From: Dicaeum eximium
Lineage: Eukaryota > Chordata > Aves > Passeriformes > Dicaeidae
Length of the DNA stretch: 64,000 bases
Direction of reading: 5' to 3'
NCBI GenBank assembly: GCA_013396995.1
Contig: VWZP01001428.1
Location: 62,001 to 126,000 of the forward strand
The translations under genes and the position numbers were made by a program. Of the stretch, positions 50,501 to 62,142 are shown piece after piece; the stretch's first letter is position 1, and the number at the start of each line of letters is the position of its first letter. The notes under the pieces were generated by a model. The model saw nothing but the letters and a program-made list of their open reading frames with translations. It did no database searches and was not told where the DNA came from.

Positions 50501-51354
50501 TTCAGTGGCAGGAACATTTTGCAGCACAGCACAGTTCTTGCAACACCTCCACCTCCAGCTCCCCCACACTCACCTCACTATTTTTATTTTTGCACTCTGA
50601 CAACACACATACCCAGATGCAGGTGATGTCGCCCTTCTGCTTTGTTCAATCCCCTTTAAAACTTGAAAGGCAGCGATATTTATTCACTCAAATTGTTGCT
50701 AAGGTCACAGAAACTAGTAGGCTTGATCCACACATACAGTAGAGATGAGGGAATGGAAAATCCCCATGATGTAACATCTCTGCAGGGCCACTGAAGTCTT
50801 CTCTATTCCCAGTCCAGGTGTCCAGATATGTAGCCCCACTTTGGAAATATCCAGCAGCAAGGACTTGCAGCTGGGCTTGTTCTCAGAGGGTGCTTCTCAT
50901 CTACCTCTCAGTCCAGCCATCTAGCCTTGCACTGATATTTTCCCTGGATCAGCATTTCCAAATATTTTTTTATCCTGACCCTACCACCTCTCACCCCATG
51001 TGCCCCACACCAGAAACCCTGACAGCTTCTCCAAAACAAGCATTTACTCCCTCTCCTTCCCTCAGCCACCCATGCCCCAGCCAAACTCACCCACAGCCTT
51101 CCCATTCTGGTGCTGACCCAGAGGAGCCACACTATTTCTTTAGCTGACATAATGAGAAGTTCGGTCAGGGATGAAAAAAGCTCAAGAGAAACACTAAGAA
51201 ATTTTATAAAAACTTGAAATGACAGCAAGTCAGGACTTTTAAACTGCTGATTCTATTCATCAAAAATACAGCCAAGGCGAAAGAAGAACCCACACTCATA
51301 GTATAACAAAAATTGAAACCTGGAACAAAGTTAAATGTTATCTAATTATGAAAT
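47549..51354. other. Unique noncoding sequence
   Basis: No supportable gene. T-runs lie near 49015-49030. A small GC-rich patch at about 49320-49400 holds a hairpin (listed separately). C/T-rich sequence near 50940-51120 produces a proline/serine-rich chance frame. Confidence 0.5.
49349..49377. repeat. GC-rich inverted repeat, 9-bp arms
   Basis: GCCTGCTCC, an 11-base spacer, then GGAGCAGGC: a perfect stem within a locally GC-rich patch of otherwise AT-rich sequence. Confidence 0.85.
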
Positions 51355-51753
51355 CAGGCTGAGAGACCTGGAGCTGTTCAGCCTGGAGAAGACAAGGCTA
51401 CAGAGAGACCTTATAGTACCTTGTAGTACCTGAGGGGAGCCTACAAAGAAGATAGAGAGGGGCTTTTACACGGGCATGCAGCAATAGGACAGGGGGAATG
51501 GCTTCAAACTGAAAGAGGGCAGGCTTAGGTTAGATATTAGGAAGAAATTCTTTAGTGTAAGGGTGGTGAGACACTGGAACAGGTTGCTCAAAGAAGTTGT
51601 GGGCATCCCATCCCAGGAAGTGCTCAAGATTAGGTTCAATGGGGCCCTGAGCAACCTGTTTTAGTGGAAGGTGCTCCTGCCCATGGCAGGGGGCCCAGAA
51701 CCAGATGATTTTCAAGGTTCCTTCCAACCCAAACCATTCTGTGAATCTATGAC
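51355..51753 (+). mobile_element. CR1 LINE 3'-end fragment, plus strand
   Basis: The cleanest CR1 end in the window. It opens in the conserved block ('ctgttcagcctggagaagac', ELFSLEKTRL), passes through 'gatattaggaagaaattctt' (DIRKKFF) and 'agacactggaacaggttgct' (RHWNRLL), then 'ccttccaacccaaaccattc' and ends 'tgtgaatctatgacc'. The coding frame carries a stop near 51487 and the element is truncated to about 400 bases, so it is inert. It retains the block that is shortened in copy A. Confidence 0.95.
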
Positions 51754-54700
51754 CATGATGGCTGGAAAATCTCAGCAGCCTGAGACCCAGGTAATTAGTC
51801 TTTTCCCTACAAATAACTTTACTAGAAAATATGTATAAACCGTAAATATAAAATTCACTTCTTTTTTTCAACTTGCTGCACCTACCTTAGCAATACCAAC
51901 ATGACATGGTGCTGTGTAGATGAACAGTCTGCAGAGGAGGAGGAGTGGTTTAGCTACAATGTCCAACTGCTCTGCCTCAGCACAGTTGCTCACCTCCCTG
52001 TCCCAGCCCAAAGGAATAGAAGAAAATAGTTTTGAAATGGGAGACCACCCACTTGAAACCACCTGAAACACCTGTGTTTGGCTTCTATGTAAATAATCTG
52101 AATTTCAAAACAAACTGCAGGTTGTCACCTGATGATTTTTCATCTAAAAGAAGCAACAGCAGCAGCAAACCAGGGAACAAGCAGCAGTCCTCCAACCTTG
52201 CAGGTGTAGAGAGCCAGGTCAGGGTAAACACACAAATACCTAAATCCAAGTTGGTGGCAGGAGCCCTGGGGCAAGGATGCAGCATGTGTGATTCAGAAAT
52301 ATGTGATCTTTCCCAAAGCTAGGAAAGGGAAGAGGTGTTTTGAGCACGAGATCAACTATTTGACTCAAGACTGCTTCAGAAAAACCATAACCCCAGCAGG
52401 CTGATGTGCCTGAGCTCTCAGTCACAGCACAAACAACAGAGTTACTCCATCTTGGCAGGGTGGTGCTAGCAGGCGTGGGATATAAGGATCTAAGAACATA
52501 AAGCAACAAGGTCTGTGGACAGAGGGGAATATATTAGACTCACTAACACAGTTACAAAAATAAAACAGACCAGCTTTCATCGTGCAGGCTTTCTGTCAGG
52601 TCTGAAATGGAAGTGGCTCTCCCCTGGGGAGAGCCATGACCCACAGCAGCCTCAAAGAATCTGAGGAAATAACGGGACACTGAAATTCAGGGGATTATTC
52701 ACTCATATTTGAAATATTAAGTAGCAGGATGGCTGCTGACTAGCACAGGGTTTGGCCAGGGGAAGAGGGCAGCCCAGTTGCCTGACAGGGCCTCTCCAAA
52801 GGCTGGTGGGAATCAACCACTCTGTGATGGGCAGAGCAGACCCTCCTGCAGCTGAGCAGGCTGGGACTGGGAGCCCGTGTGCCTAGGACACCAACAGTGG
52901 AGGATCAAGCACTGCCAAGGTTCCCAGGCTCCCAGAGATTTCCCAACATGTCAATGGCAGCACACAACTTTGCTCACAGCCCTGATGCAAGTCCTGTTTA
53001 TGAGCAAAGCTGCCTGGCTTGGTGAGGCTGCAAAGGCCTCACTTGTCTTAAGGCTGAGCTGGGAGCCTGTCAGCATTACTGCTGCAAAGTGCACAGCTAA
53101 GGGGCCCTTTGGGGGTTTTGGAATTCTGCAAAAATGAGTTTGCAAGAGATAATGTTATTTTTTCCAGCTGTTCACAGAACTTGCCACATCTCTACAGAGC
53201 AACTTCTTTTAAAGCATATGAAAGCCCTTACTGTGAGCCTGAAGCACACTGAGGGAAATGCTCTCTTCCTGCTGAGATAAAGGTCCTGTGGCACATGAAG
53301 AAAGGCCTACGCTCCCTTGGAGAAATGACAAAACCCAGTGTATTAGTATTGTTCTGGCTGAGCAGAGGCCATTGCAGCTGCCCTGCTTCATTCTGTATTC
53401 TCTTTCTTGCCATCTATACAAAGGGGAAGATGAAGAAAGCGTAGCCCAGACCTGCTCCCACAGTCAGGAGTCAAACATGAGTATTGAAGAGGAGCTTGTA
53501 CCTGATTTTGAACGCCTGCTGGGAAAGAGATCTGCACATGAAAGTTGGAAAAGACTTGGTCTGGTAGAAATAGATCTAAGTATGTATCTTTGGATGAGGG
53601 GATAAGACTAATCAGAAAAAGGAGGCAGGAGACAGCAAGTGGTAGGATTGTGGAAACTGGGAAACTGAAATTTTTGCCAGTGACATTAAACAGCTTCAGA
53701 CCTAGCACTGAATGGTGCTTTCTACCCTTCTTCTGTAGCAAGAAACATCTCAAAATTAGAAAATTATGATAAGTGTCAGAAGTAATATCTAACTTTCAAG
53801 GAAATGCAGGAATACAGGTATTATTTATGCATGAGGAATCACTGTAAAAGAAGGGGAAAAGCTACACTTGAATGAAAGATGAACTGTTGAGTTGCATGGC
53901 ATGATCTTTATCCATCGTCTCTTTACAACAGGTTTTCTGCTTTAATGAAATCCAAGAGCAGATGAGAAAGGAAGGCAGGCTGCCAAAATGAGTGAGGTGC
54001 TGTCCTTGCAGAGTGGCCTGAGTTACCAGTGCTCAAGCTCACTTGCAAAGCTCAGTACCTCAGGTAGGAGTTATAGCTGATGGCTGGTTTTCACTTATAT
54101 GTGAAGCTCAAAAATCATCTCTCTCTGGTCAGATAACAGCACACCAGTTTACTGTTTTTAAAAATGATATATCTGGCGTTAACCAAACTGAAAATAGAAC
54201 CAAATTCCTTTAAGTTACAGGGCCTTCATGGGAAACCAAAAGACATCAAATGATCTCATGATCTATCTTTTATCCTTCACCTCTCTGAGGATGCTATCAC
54301 CTGTGATGCTTGGTGCCACATCCTCCTCCAGAGGCTAAAACTGCCTCAGACTCACCTCAGGAAGAAAAGCAAGTGTCTGAAATGCTACGGCAGATGTAAC
54401 CATCCTTCTGCTTCACGAAAAACCATGGGGAGGCTAGACCACAGGTTTCTGTGCAGCCTTGCCTTTGGCTGTAAGCACTCTGGCTAGTTAAGGCTCATCT
54501 TAAGGACTCTGTAGGCAAAGAGTGTTCTTCTGACAATGGAGCACTGATGCCATGGCATTGGTACCCGGCATCTAGTTGTTTGCCACTGCTTGCACTTAGT
54601 GATTGCCCCAGAGAAAGACTGAGAAATTGGATGTGTTGCTTTGGCATGTTGCCAAAATGCAGCTTAAGAGAGAAAATGGATGTGTTTCTCTGCAGATCTC

Positions 54701-56478
54701 AAAGATGGAGATGAGATACTTCTCCTGGAATGACAAGGAACTTTTCTCACCACAGCTAACACAACAGAGCTGAGAGGTATACTGGGATGTGGGGGAGAGT
54801 GGGAGGGAGTGCAGCTGCACCAAGTTTCAGTTGCCCTCCAGGTCTGGTTTTGATTCTTCTCCCCTCTTGAGCTGAATGAAATTTATGACCATTTCCTTGT
54901 GGATTCAACCCATGGTCACAACATGGCTGGAGTGACTTCCACATAGAGACACCTTACATGTGACTGCTCCTGTCACTGTCTGCCTCACTTCCAGTGCAGA
55001 TCTGTGCCACACAAATGTGCCCTCTTGCTTCAGATGCACTCAGCCCTGTCCATTCTGGTTTGGAAAGTAACAGACTGAGCTTGGGTATGAAGAGGAAGCT
55101 TTGTCACAAATCAGGGTTTCACCTTTGACACAATACCTACACATGCATGAACATGAGAAAGATAATTAGAGAAAAGGCAAGGCTTCAAAAGCAAGTTTTT
55201 TTATTACCCCCATACCACAGATCTCTACCAGTTACCTAAGTGCTGCTATAAACTAGCTGCAAAAGAGTTCAGCTTGCATGACCCTGGCAAAGTCTGCTCT
55301 GCCTTGCCCCACATGGCCCTGGGTGCTTGCTGCCATCCTGCAAGGAGGCACAGCATGTGATATCCAACCCATGGGGCAGCCCAGTGTTCTGTGTACTTTT
55401 CTAATTGATGCCAGATATTGGCTCATGGTTTGAAGTTTATACGTACTATGTCTTCCACATAATTTTCCTTCCAATGTCATGAGGGCTGTTTTCATTTAAA
55501 GAATGTCTTGCTTTGCTATTGTTTAACCCAGTCCTCTGTACTACTACATTTTTCCATGTTAAATCACTTAGGAACGCTTTTGCTGAAGCATAGAGGGAAT
55601 CCAGCTTTTTTACCCCAATTGATGGCCATCATCTTCCACACAGTGGCCTTGTTTTGTAAAGGCAGCAGTAACAGACAGAAAGTTTGCTGTAGAAGTACCC
55701 AAGGTACCTTCAAGGAGCAGGGACCATTAATCCTCAGAGGAATGATTAAGCAGGATAACAGCAACATCAAGGCCTCATCTGTCTTAAAGGAAAATCTGTA
55801 TCTCTTGCATCATTTCTACAATGGACCTTCAACATCATTGTAAATAATTGCAACCAGTCTTGCCATAGGCACCCCCTTGCTTTTTTGTTTCTACCCTTTT
55901 TTGTTTCAGAGTCCACAGAAACAGATTGATGGGTGTGGCAGGTGATTACAAACCAAGTGGCAACCAAATAAATAGTTTCAGAGGTGACTAAAATTAATCT
56001 CTTTATAATTCAGGTCAAATAGTGTTATCCAAACAAAGGTGGGTGATAATTTTTAAATAAACTGTGTAAGTATTTTTACAGTGTAAAAAAAATAACATTT
56101 CATTTGAGATGAAATTAACACATTTAGTATCTCCAAACTAAAATTTTCCTTTTTATTAAATTTCACTGGAAAGAAAAACACTACCCAAACTTGTGTGGTT
56201 TGCTTTTTTCTTCCCTCCTTGGCAGCTGAAACATAGTTCAGTCCAAACTTCCATTACTCCGGACTTTCGTATTCCTTTCCCACAATTCCTATGGTCTGCT
56301 TAAGTACTTTCCAATGGATATAATTTCTAACCAAGACATAGGTTTGTCATTGCATGAACCTCAACAAATATGTAAGACAACAAGAAGGGACCATATCAAA
56401 TTTGTTTTACTAATGTGCTTTATCAAACTGTGGAAAAACATAAAGAGAAATCAAGAAAGCGAGCAAGAAACTTTCAAG

Positions 56479-56506
56479 AAACTTTGTCAGTTTCTTGACA
56501 AAGTTT
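56479..56506. repeat. Perfect inverted repeat, 11-bp arms, 6-base spacer
   Basis: AAACTTTGTCA, then GTTTCT, then TGACAAAGTTT. A competing pair (CAAGAAAC with GTTTCTTG) overlaps it, so two alternative stems are possible. Confidence 0.92.
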
Positions 56507-56778
56507 AATTACATATTTTCACTTGTGGAGTATGACTTGATAACTCGATGTTTTCTATGTAAGGCAACATGAACTGTGACCCCATTTCTCTTTGTCATTT
56601 TCTGATATTCTCAACCTCATTGACATCTCTGCAGAAGACAGTCTCCCAGAGGTACTGCAGGCCACATCAGTCCCTTCCCAAAGGCCACTGACTGCTTTCA
56701 TCTTCCTGCACATGGGTTTGCCAAACAGAGGCTCAGGTCTTTAGGAGTTGCAGAGAAGGGAGAACATGAAACCAATGA

Positions 56779-56813
56779 GAAAGAAAAAGAAAAAAAAAGG
56801 GGGGGGAAAAGGG
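56779..56813. repeat. Purine tract with G8 run
   Basis: GA-rich sequence ending in A8, G8, A4, G3. Simple-sequence homopurine tract. Confidence 0.88.
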
Positions 56814-59279
56814 TTGTTTTAGGAAGCAGAAGCTACAGAGAATTACCCTGTCTTATTAGCAATCAACATCTTTTTCTGACCACACCATCTCCACTTGGAA
56901 AAGAGAGACAACAGGACTGTAACAAGCACATGGGAGGCTATAGTCTTTACCTGAACTATTCACTACTGATATGGAGCTCTCTGATAGCTCTCTCAAACCC
57001 CTCAGCTGATCTACAAAGTCGTGCCATGGACCATCTCCCTTAGGCAGCTAGACAGAAATCACATTCCAATAAACATCTCAAACATTTCATATCAGAATGA
57101 AAACTAGACCAACATTTTTGAGAGAAGAAGTCACAATATTGCAGTCTGAACCTTTGTTTAACATAATTACCAAGAAAGCAACAGGCTGAGGTTTAAGTCT
57201 TGTTTCTGCCTCATTCAGAAAAGAATCTGAAAACCAGACCTCCAGCACCTCAAGGGAACCCAGTGAGACACAGGCAAACCAAGCTCCAGGCTTTGCAGGG
57301 AAACCCTGGTGTGCAGACAAGAAACCCTGGTGCAAGTGCTGAGGGCTGCTGAGGCATCCAGCTTTCAGGGTGCTCTGCAATAAACATGGTGCAAAGGCTG
57401 CAGGGCATGGTACAGGAAAGGTACAGACATTTCCCTGCTTAGCATCTGTGGGGCTGAAGAGCTTCAAACTATTATTATTTGTGTGAGGGAAAACAGACTT
57501 TGCACAACACTTCTGTTTTTCAAGAAAAGTATTTCACTGAAATAACTTGTTTATGGGCTACCAGAGGGAGAAGCCCAGCCTCTTGCTGCAGTGGTAAGTC
57601 AGTCAGGGGGTGTGTGGGTCTGAGCTCCTGTGTGTGAACACCTGGGATACCAGGGTGGAAGTGCAGCTGCAGAGGGAATGTACAGTCCAACCCTCAGTCA
57701 GCTACCTCTTTCTCTTGCATTCCTATACATTGAGGCTTCAGTTTTCACACCTGCTCTACAGTCTCCCTGTTCTTTCTTGTGAGGAATACCTGACCTTACG
57801 TCTCAGTCCTGTCCAGGGAGACAGGAAGTTATCCAGGAGATGTACTTTGGTTTCCAAATCTGTCAGCCTCCCCTGAAGCAAGGTGCTATGTTTAATCTGT
57901 GATGCAGCAGGCAGACGAAGGCTCTGGAAATTTCTACTTTATCTGGAGAGGAATAAATTGGCAGTTTAACATTAACAGTGTTAAACTTAACAGTAACACA
58001 GATTTGGATAGCAGACAGCACAAGCTTATGAAGAAATAATTGATCAGACCACTGCAGTTGCTTGACAGACAGAACTGCAAGCTTAGTGGAACACAGCAGA
58101 TGTAAAGCAACAGTATAACCTAAATTTGACCTCACTGCTGGGAGGCAAACAGGGGACCTGTTTTGTCTCACTAAATGTCTTCAGCAGTCATTTTTCAGCA
58201 AATGGAAGCTGCAATCCCCAAAGAAAGAAAGTGGTGAAGGCGACTTAGGTAATTTTCTTCTAGATTTTAGATGCACTCATTTCAAATGCATGATGTGATG
58301 AAACAGGAATTGCATCAGCTCCACACTGTCCCTCTCTGTGGGGTTCTGTGGGCTGGAGCTGATTCTATGTAACCAGCGAATCAACTAAGCAGTGCTTTCC
58401 TGTACCAACTTTTCTTTAAATTCTCAGGGAGGAGCTTGGGGTTGCAAACAAACAGTTCAGTTAGTTCTGATGAAGAAGAGGTGGAAATGACATGCCACAG
58501 CTGTCAACTAACCCTGTTCTATTATGGGATACTTTCTTTCAGGTTTGGCAGCCCACAATAATCCCATCAGTTCTTTGGGGAAGTGCCCTTTGAGCAGAGC
58601 ATGGCAGCCTGCTGAGCCACATCCGTGGCAGGAGCAGCGCCCAGCTCCCCTGCATCCAGCTCTGCAGGCAGCAGAGGAAAGCCACACAGGCTCTGCCGCT
58701 TCAGGGACAGACGTGTGAGAACACAGGTCCACACTGAGTTGATGAAATATTTCTGGGACTCGTGTTGTAGTCGCCGATCGACCACATTCAATGAGCAACT
58801 GCAGGCAGTGAGGATCACCCAGAGCAAAGCCACAGGAACAAAAGGGCAGCTGGAAGTGGGATCTCATTCTTTGCAGGAAGCTGGTTGGCGGAGGCCTGGG
58901 CAAGCTGCATACCATTTGGCTTAGTTTCTAACTATCTGGTTAAAAATCTGTCTTGTTAGGGCAAATTTGGTTCTCCCCTTTGATCTTCTTGATGGTGAAA
59001 AACCACAAAATGAGGAAGCTTTCAAACAGAGCTGTGTAGGACTTGTCTCTCTCCCATCAGGCTGCAGCATGCTGCTCAAGTTATCACTTTTTGAATAAGT
59101 GGTTCTGCAGCATCGTCTGTTTTCTGGTCGTCTGAACATTCTGGAATCAGTAAAATCAAAACATCCTAATATTAAGTATTTTACTGCAATATTCAGTGCT
59201 CAGCTGGAGGAAAGTTGAGGAGGTTTTTGAAATGTTTTGAAATAATTAAAATGTCTTATCAGAAAAATGCTAAACTATT

Positions 59280-59513
59280 CTACTGTTCCCCTTCTTTGTG
59301 AAATTCCAGGAAAATCAACCTGATTTCATAGAACTCTTCAATTTTAATGGAAATACTTGAAATCTCTTTCTCCAGCTGGACGTTTCCATGTCCTATGAAA
59401 AATGTCTGAAACTCTTTGTCATAAAACTCCAGAGTAATTGCACTAAGCTTGGAAGCATCGTATTTCAGATGCTTATTTAATGCATTTGCCATAGCCCTTG
59501 ATAACTTCTTAGA
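59280..59513 (-). other. Unrecognised open frame, possible exon or decayed gene copy
   Basis: The minus strand carries a frame of about 77 codons, with its first ATG at 59492, ending at a stop at 59280. The peptide has a mixed charged and hydrophobic composition (for example EFYDKEFQTFFIGHGN and QLEKEISSISIKIEEF) that looks more protein-like than the neighbouring chance frames. Just upstream (about 59513-59640), in a shifted frame, another stop-free stretch reads LTLNPQRKLCTLAAAGIIIS and onward. That could mean a frameshifted coding relic. I recognise no family, no clear splice donor follows, and frames this long occur by chance in 64 kb. Confidence 0.15.
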
Positions 59514-59640
59514 ATTTAATTATAGTACATACATAAGGGAAGCAGCTCAAAAAAAATGTTATCCGAGATGATGATTCCTGCTGCAGCTAAAGTACAAAGT
59601 TTTCTTTGAGGATTAAGAGTTAGCCAATCCAGTCTACCTT

Positions 59641-60979
59641 TTTATATGCCCAAACCCTAGATCTCACCTGGAATTTTCAATTTCTCCTGAATACCCACTC
59701 TTTTCTTCCCTTTTACAAGCTACATCTTGCTCATCTACTAAGAAAAACCACCAAAGCCACATTCTCAGCAACACTATTCTTAGCTTTTTGTTTCCCCTGT
59801 AGGAATTGTACAGTTCATGTTACCACCAAACCAACTCACACAAGCTTATTTGCCAAATCTAGCTGCAGCTTGAACCAAGTTCTGAACAAGTTGCATTTGA
59901 TAGCAACCTTTGTTCAGACAAGCTACATACTACAAAGTCTAGTATTACGTTCATCAACATACACACAAAAATGAGAGTCAACTGGAAGCACTGACATTTA
60001 GAGCTCAGTACAAAGCCACTTTAGAAGTGGTGAGATTCCAAACATTCATCCCATGTCAGAGTACAGCCACAATTAATTGCAGAAGAAACTCAGAATACAA
60101 GTTTCTTATATTTCTCTTTCATTCTGCACCACCATCCTTGAAAATGAGCTGAGACACCTATTGCTGTGGAGGGAAAAGCTGTACCACCTGACATACCAAG
60201 AAAAGTCTGAAGCCAGATTGCTCTCTTTCAGTTTGCTCTGTGCAAAATGCTTTGAAATATTTGTGTTGTGGACTCACCGAAGGATACAGCTGAAAAGAAT
60301 TTGAAAAGCTATGAACTTCTTACTACTGCTCTGAGGTAGAATCAGCTTCTCCAGTGTCATTTATGTGTGTCTCTGTATGGTCCACTGGCATCCCATTCCT
60401 GCAGTTCACCATCACTACCACCAGAAAGCATTTCCTATTTTAAAACCAGAAACTTCTTCACTGCTATTTACCAATTGCCATTCCCTTCCTCCACAGCAGT
60501 TCTGCAGCAGCAAGACATTTTTCTTCCATCTTCATTCTCCCATTTTTCTTCCTTCTTTTCTTCATTCTCCCATTCTTTCCATTGGAAAGCCCTCAGTCTT
60601 TCACCATCAAACATTATTTGCTGCATCTCTATACCACTTCTTTATGGACTTTTTCCAGTTTCTGCCCAACTTCTCTGCTGTTGGCACAGTTCCTGAGATT
60701 TGTCACAGGCTCATTCCATTCTCCTAGAGCTCACACTGCTATCCTTACTGGCACTTCTTCCACATCCCTGTGCAACTGGAGGATAATGTTGCCTCACATT
60801 CCCTTTTGAAAATAACTACACACCCCAGAATACCTTTCCTCCAAACTCCTGCCCATTTAGCACTCCCCCTCCTGTGCCCATTGATCTAATAGCTTCTGAG
60901 AAGGCAGAGCTTTGGACTGTCTTTATTTACACATTAGCCCGTATCTTTAATTAACTGAGATCCTTTACAACTCAAAACC
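59641..60979. other. Unique noncoding sequence with a pyrimidine-rich patch
   Basis: At 60520-60580 the sequence is C/T-rich and holds a 30-base-period repeat: TTCATTCTCCCATT occurs at 60531 and again at 60561. Overlapping plus-strand frames (60365-60809) reflect this bias. No gene recognised. Confidence 0.55.
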
Positions 60980-61135
60980 CTTCTGAGACATGATCACAGC
61001 ACTCTAACCTTGGTGTTACCTGCAAATTTAATGAATTGTCTCTACTTCACTAAAATATTGAGTAGTGATGGACAAAAACCAAACTCAGACAAACCTCTCA
61101 CAACCATCTTCAATTTTAATTTACCAGTTTCTCAG
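60980..61135 (-). mobile_element. Very old CR1 LINE reverse-transcriptase fossil, minus strand
   Basis: On the minus strand the sequence translates as GLSEFGFCPSLLNILVK, a stop, then RQFIKFAGNT. This aligns in order and spacing with the CR1 RT signature GVPQGSVLGPxLFNIFIN followed by the FADD catalytic box. The box has decayed to FAGN and a stop codon lies between the motifs. The plus-strand phrase 'acctgcaaatttaatgaatt' is the antisense of the catalytic box. No 3' tail is attached, so this is an internal fragment of an old CR1 lineage. Confidence 0.7.
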
Positions 61136-62021
61136 CCTCCCTGTTGAGTAGGGCAGTTTTCTTGATACTGAATTAACTTACACTTCCCTCTGATTATAAA
61201 AACACAGTCCAGTCTTTCATATCTATCTCTGGTGGGTTAGAAATAAAGATGTCACTAATGAGGGGTGAGGTTTTCTCAAAAATGAGTCATCATGCCTAAT
61301 GTGAGATAACTGCAAAAATCTGCACCAAAGGAGCTACCAACCCAAATGAAGAAATCTCCCATTTAAATGCATTGGTAGCCACTGCTTCCATTTTCCTTCT
61401 TAGGTTTTAGCACATTTCATCTTTAATATGGATACAAGCACTAAGGTACTCACACAGTTCTTCCTCACAGCAAGGGACAGAGCCAAAAACCAAGCAAGGG
61501 GAAAGTCAAATGTCAAGAAGAGTTGAGATATCCCCTGACCACTGTAACAAAGTCTAGAGAATAGTCTTTGGGGAAAACAGCTACAGTTGTTTTATATTTG
61601 CATTGTCAGTAGCATTTCAGATTCAGTTTGGGCTTTTGCATTGTGCCAGGCGTTTAAGACCTGTCTCTCTCACAGCTGTTCATCCCCAGTTTAGCATTAC
61701 ACCTTCTTCACATAGGTTATTCCCTGAAGCAATAAACACAATTAAAAACATTAAGAGGATCAATGCACATTTCTAGGGTAATCTTCTGATATTGCTTCAC
61801 TGGTTGTCTTAACTCTAAAGAGCTAGAGCTCATAATATTATTTTGGTTTGTGAAAAATCCGACAATAATTAACTAATTATTATTTGAGATAGTCTTGAAG
61901 ATCATTGCTTCTGCAATAGTAATTGAAACTCTTTATGAACATCCCCTTGAAGAGAAATATATACAAAACCTAAGGCTACAAACATAAGATGTTTCTATTG
62001 TTTTTTTCTTTTTTCTAATAG
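61136..62021. other. Unique noncoding sequence
   Basis: AT-rich; no gene or further repeat recognised. Its end is a long polypyrimidine tract (61990-62021) that serves as the acceptor region of the exon candidate that follows. Confidence 0.5.
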
Positions 62022-62142
62022 AGTTTTGATGTCCCTTGGCCAAAGCTTCTGGTCAGTAACAGATTACAGTGCTGGCCAGGCTGGTTCCTGCATGCTGCAC
62101 AGGTGCTCCAAGCAATTCTCTCCCAGCCACCAAACAATCCAG
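62022..62142 (+). other. Candidate internal exon (coding or noncoding)
   Basis: A long pyrimidine tract ending CTAATAG precedes a 121-nt segment that ends in CCAG and is followed by GTAAGT, the consensus donor. The segment is clearly more GC-rich than its flanks and open in two of three frames: one starts SFDVPWPKLLVSNRLQ, the other VLMSLGQSFWSVTDYS and finishes exactly at the donor (CAG/GT). Neither peptide belongs to a family I recognise. Length and both splice sites fit a typical internal exon, but no partner exon was identified in the window. A long noncoding RNA exon or a chance pseudo-exon remain possible. Confidence 0.4.

Larger units (their letters stand above)
51754..59277. other. 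Unique noncoding sequence
   Basis: No gene recognised. Contains a palindrome at 56479-56506 and a purine tract with a G8 run near 56779-56813. A moderately GC-rich patch at 58560-58800 has a few CpG, and a 135-codon minus-strand frame there has no recognised domain. Confidence 0.5.

Noticed and set aside
58508..58915. 135-codon minus-strand frame in a GC-richer patch
   Set aside because: Cysteine/serine-rich content, with other frames open in the same interval on both strands, so GC bias explains it.
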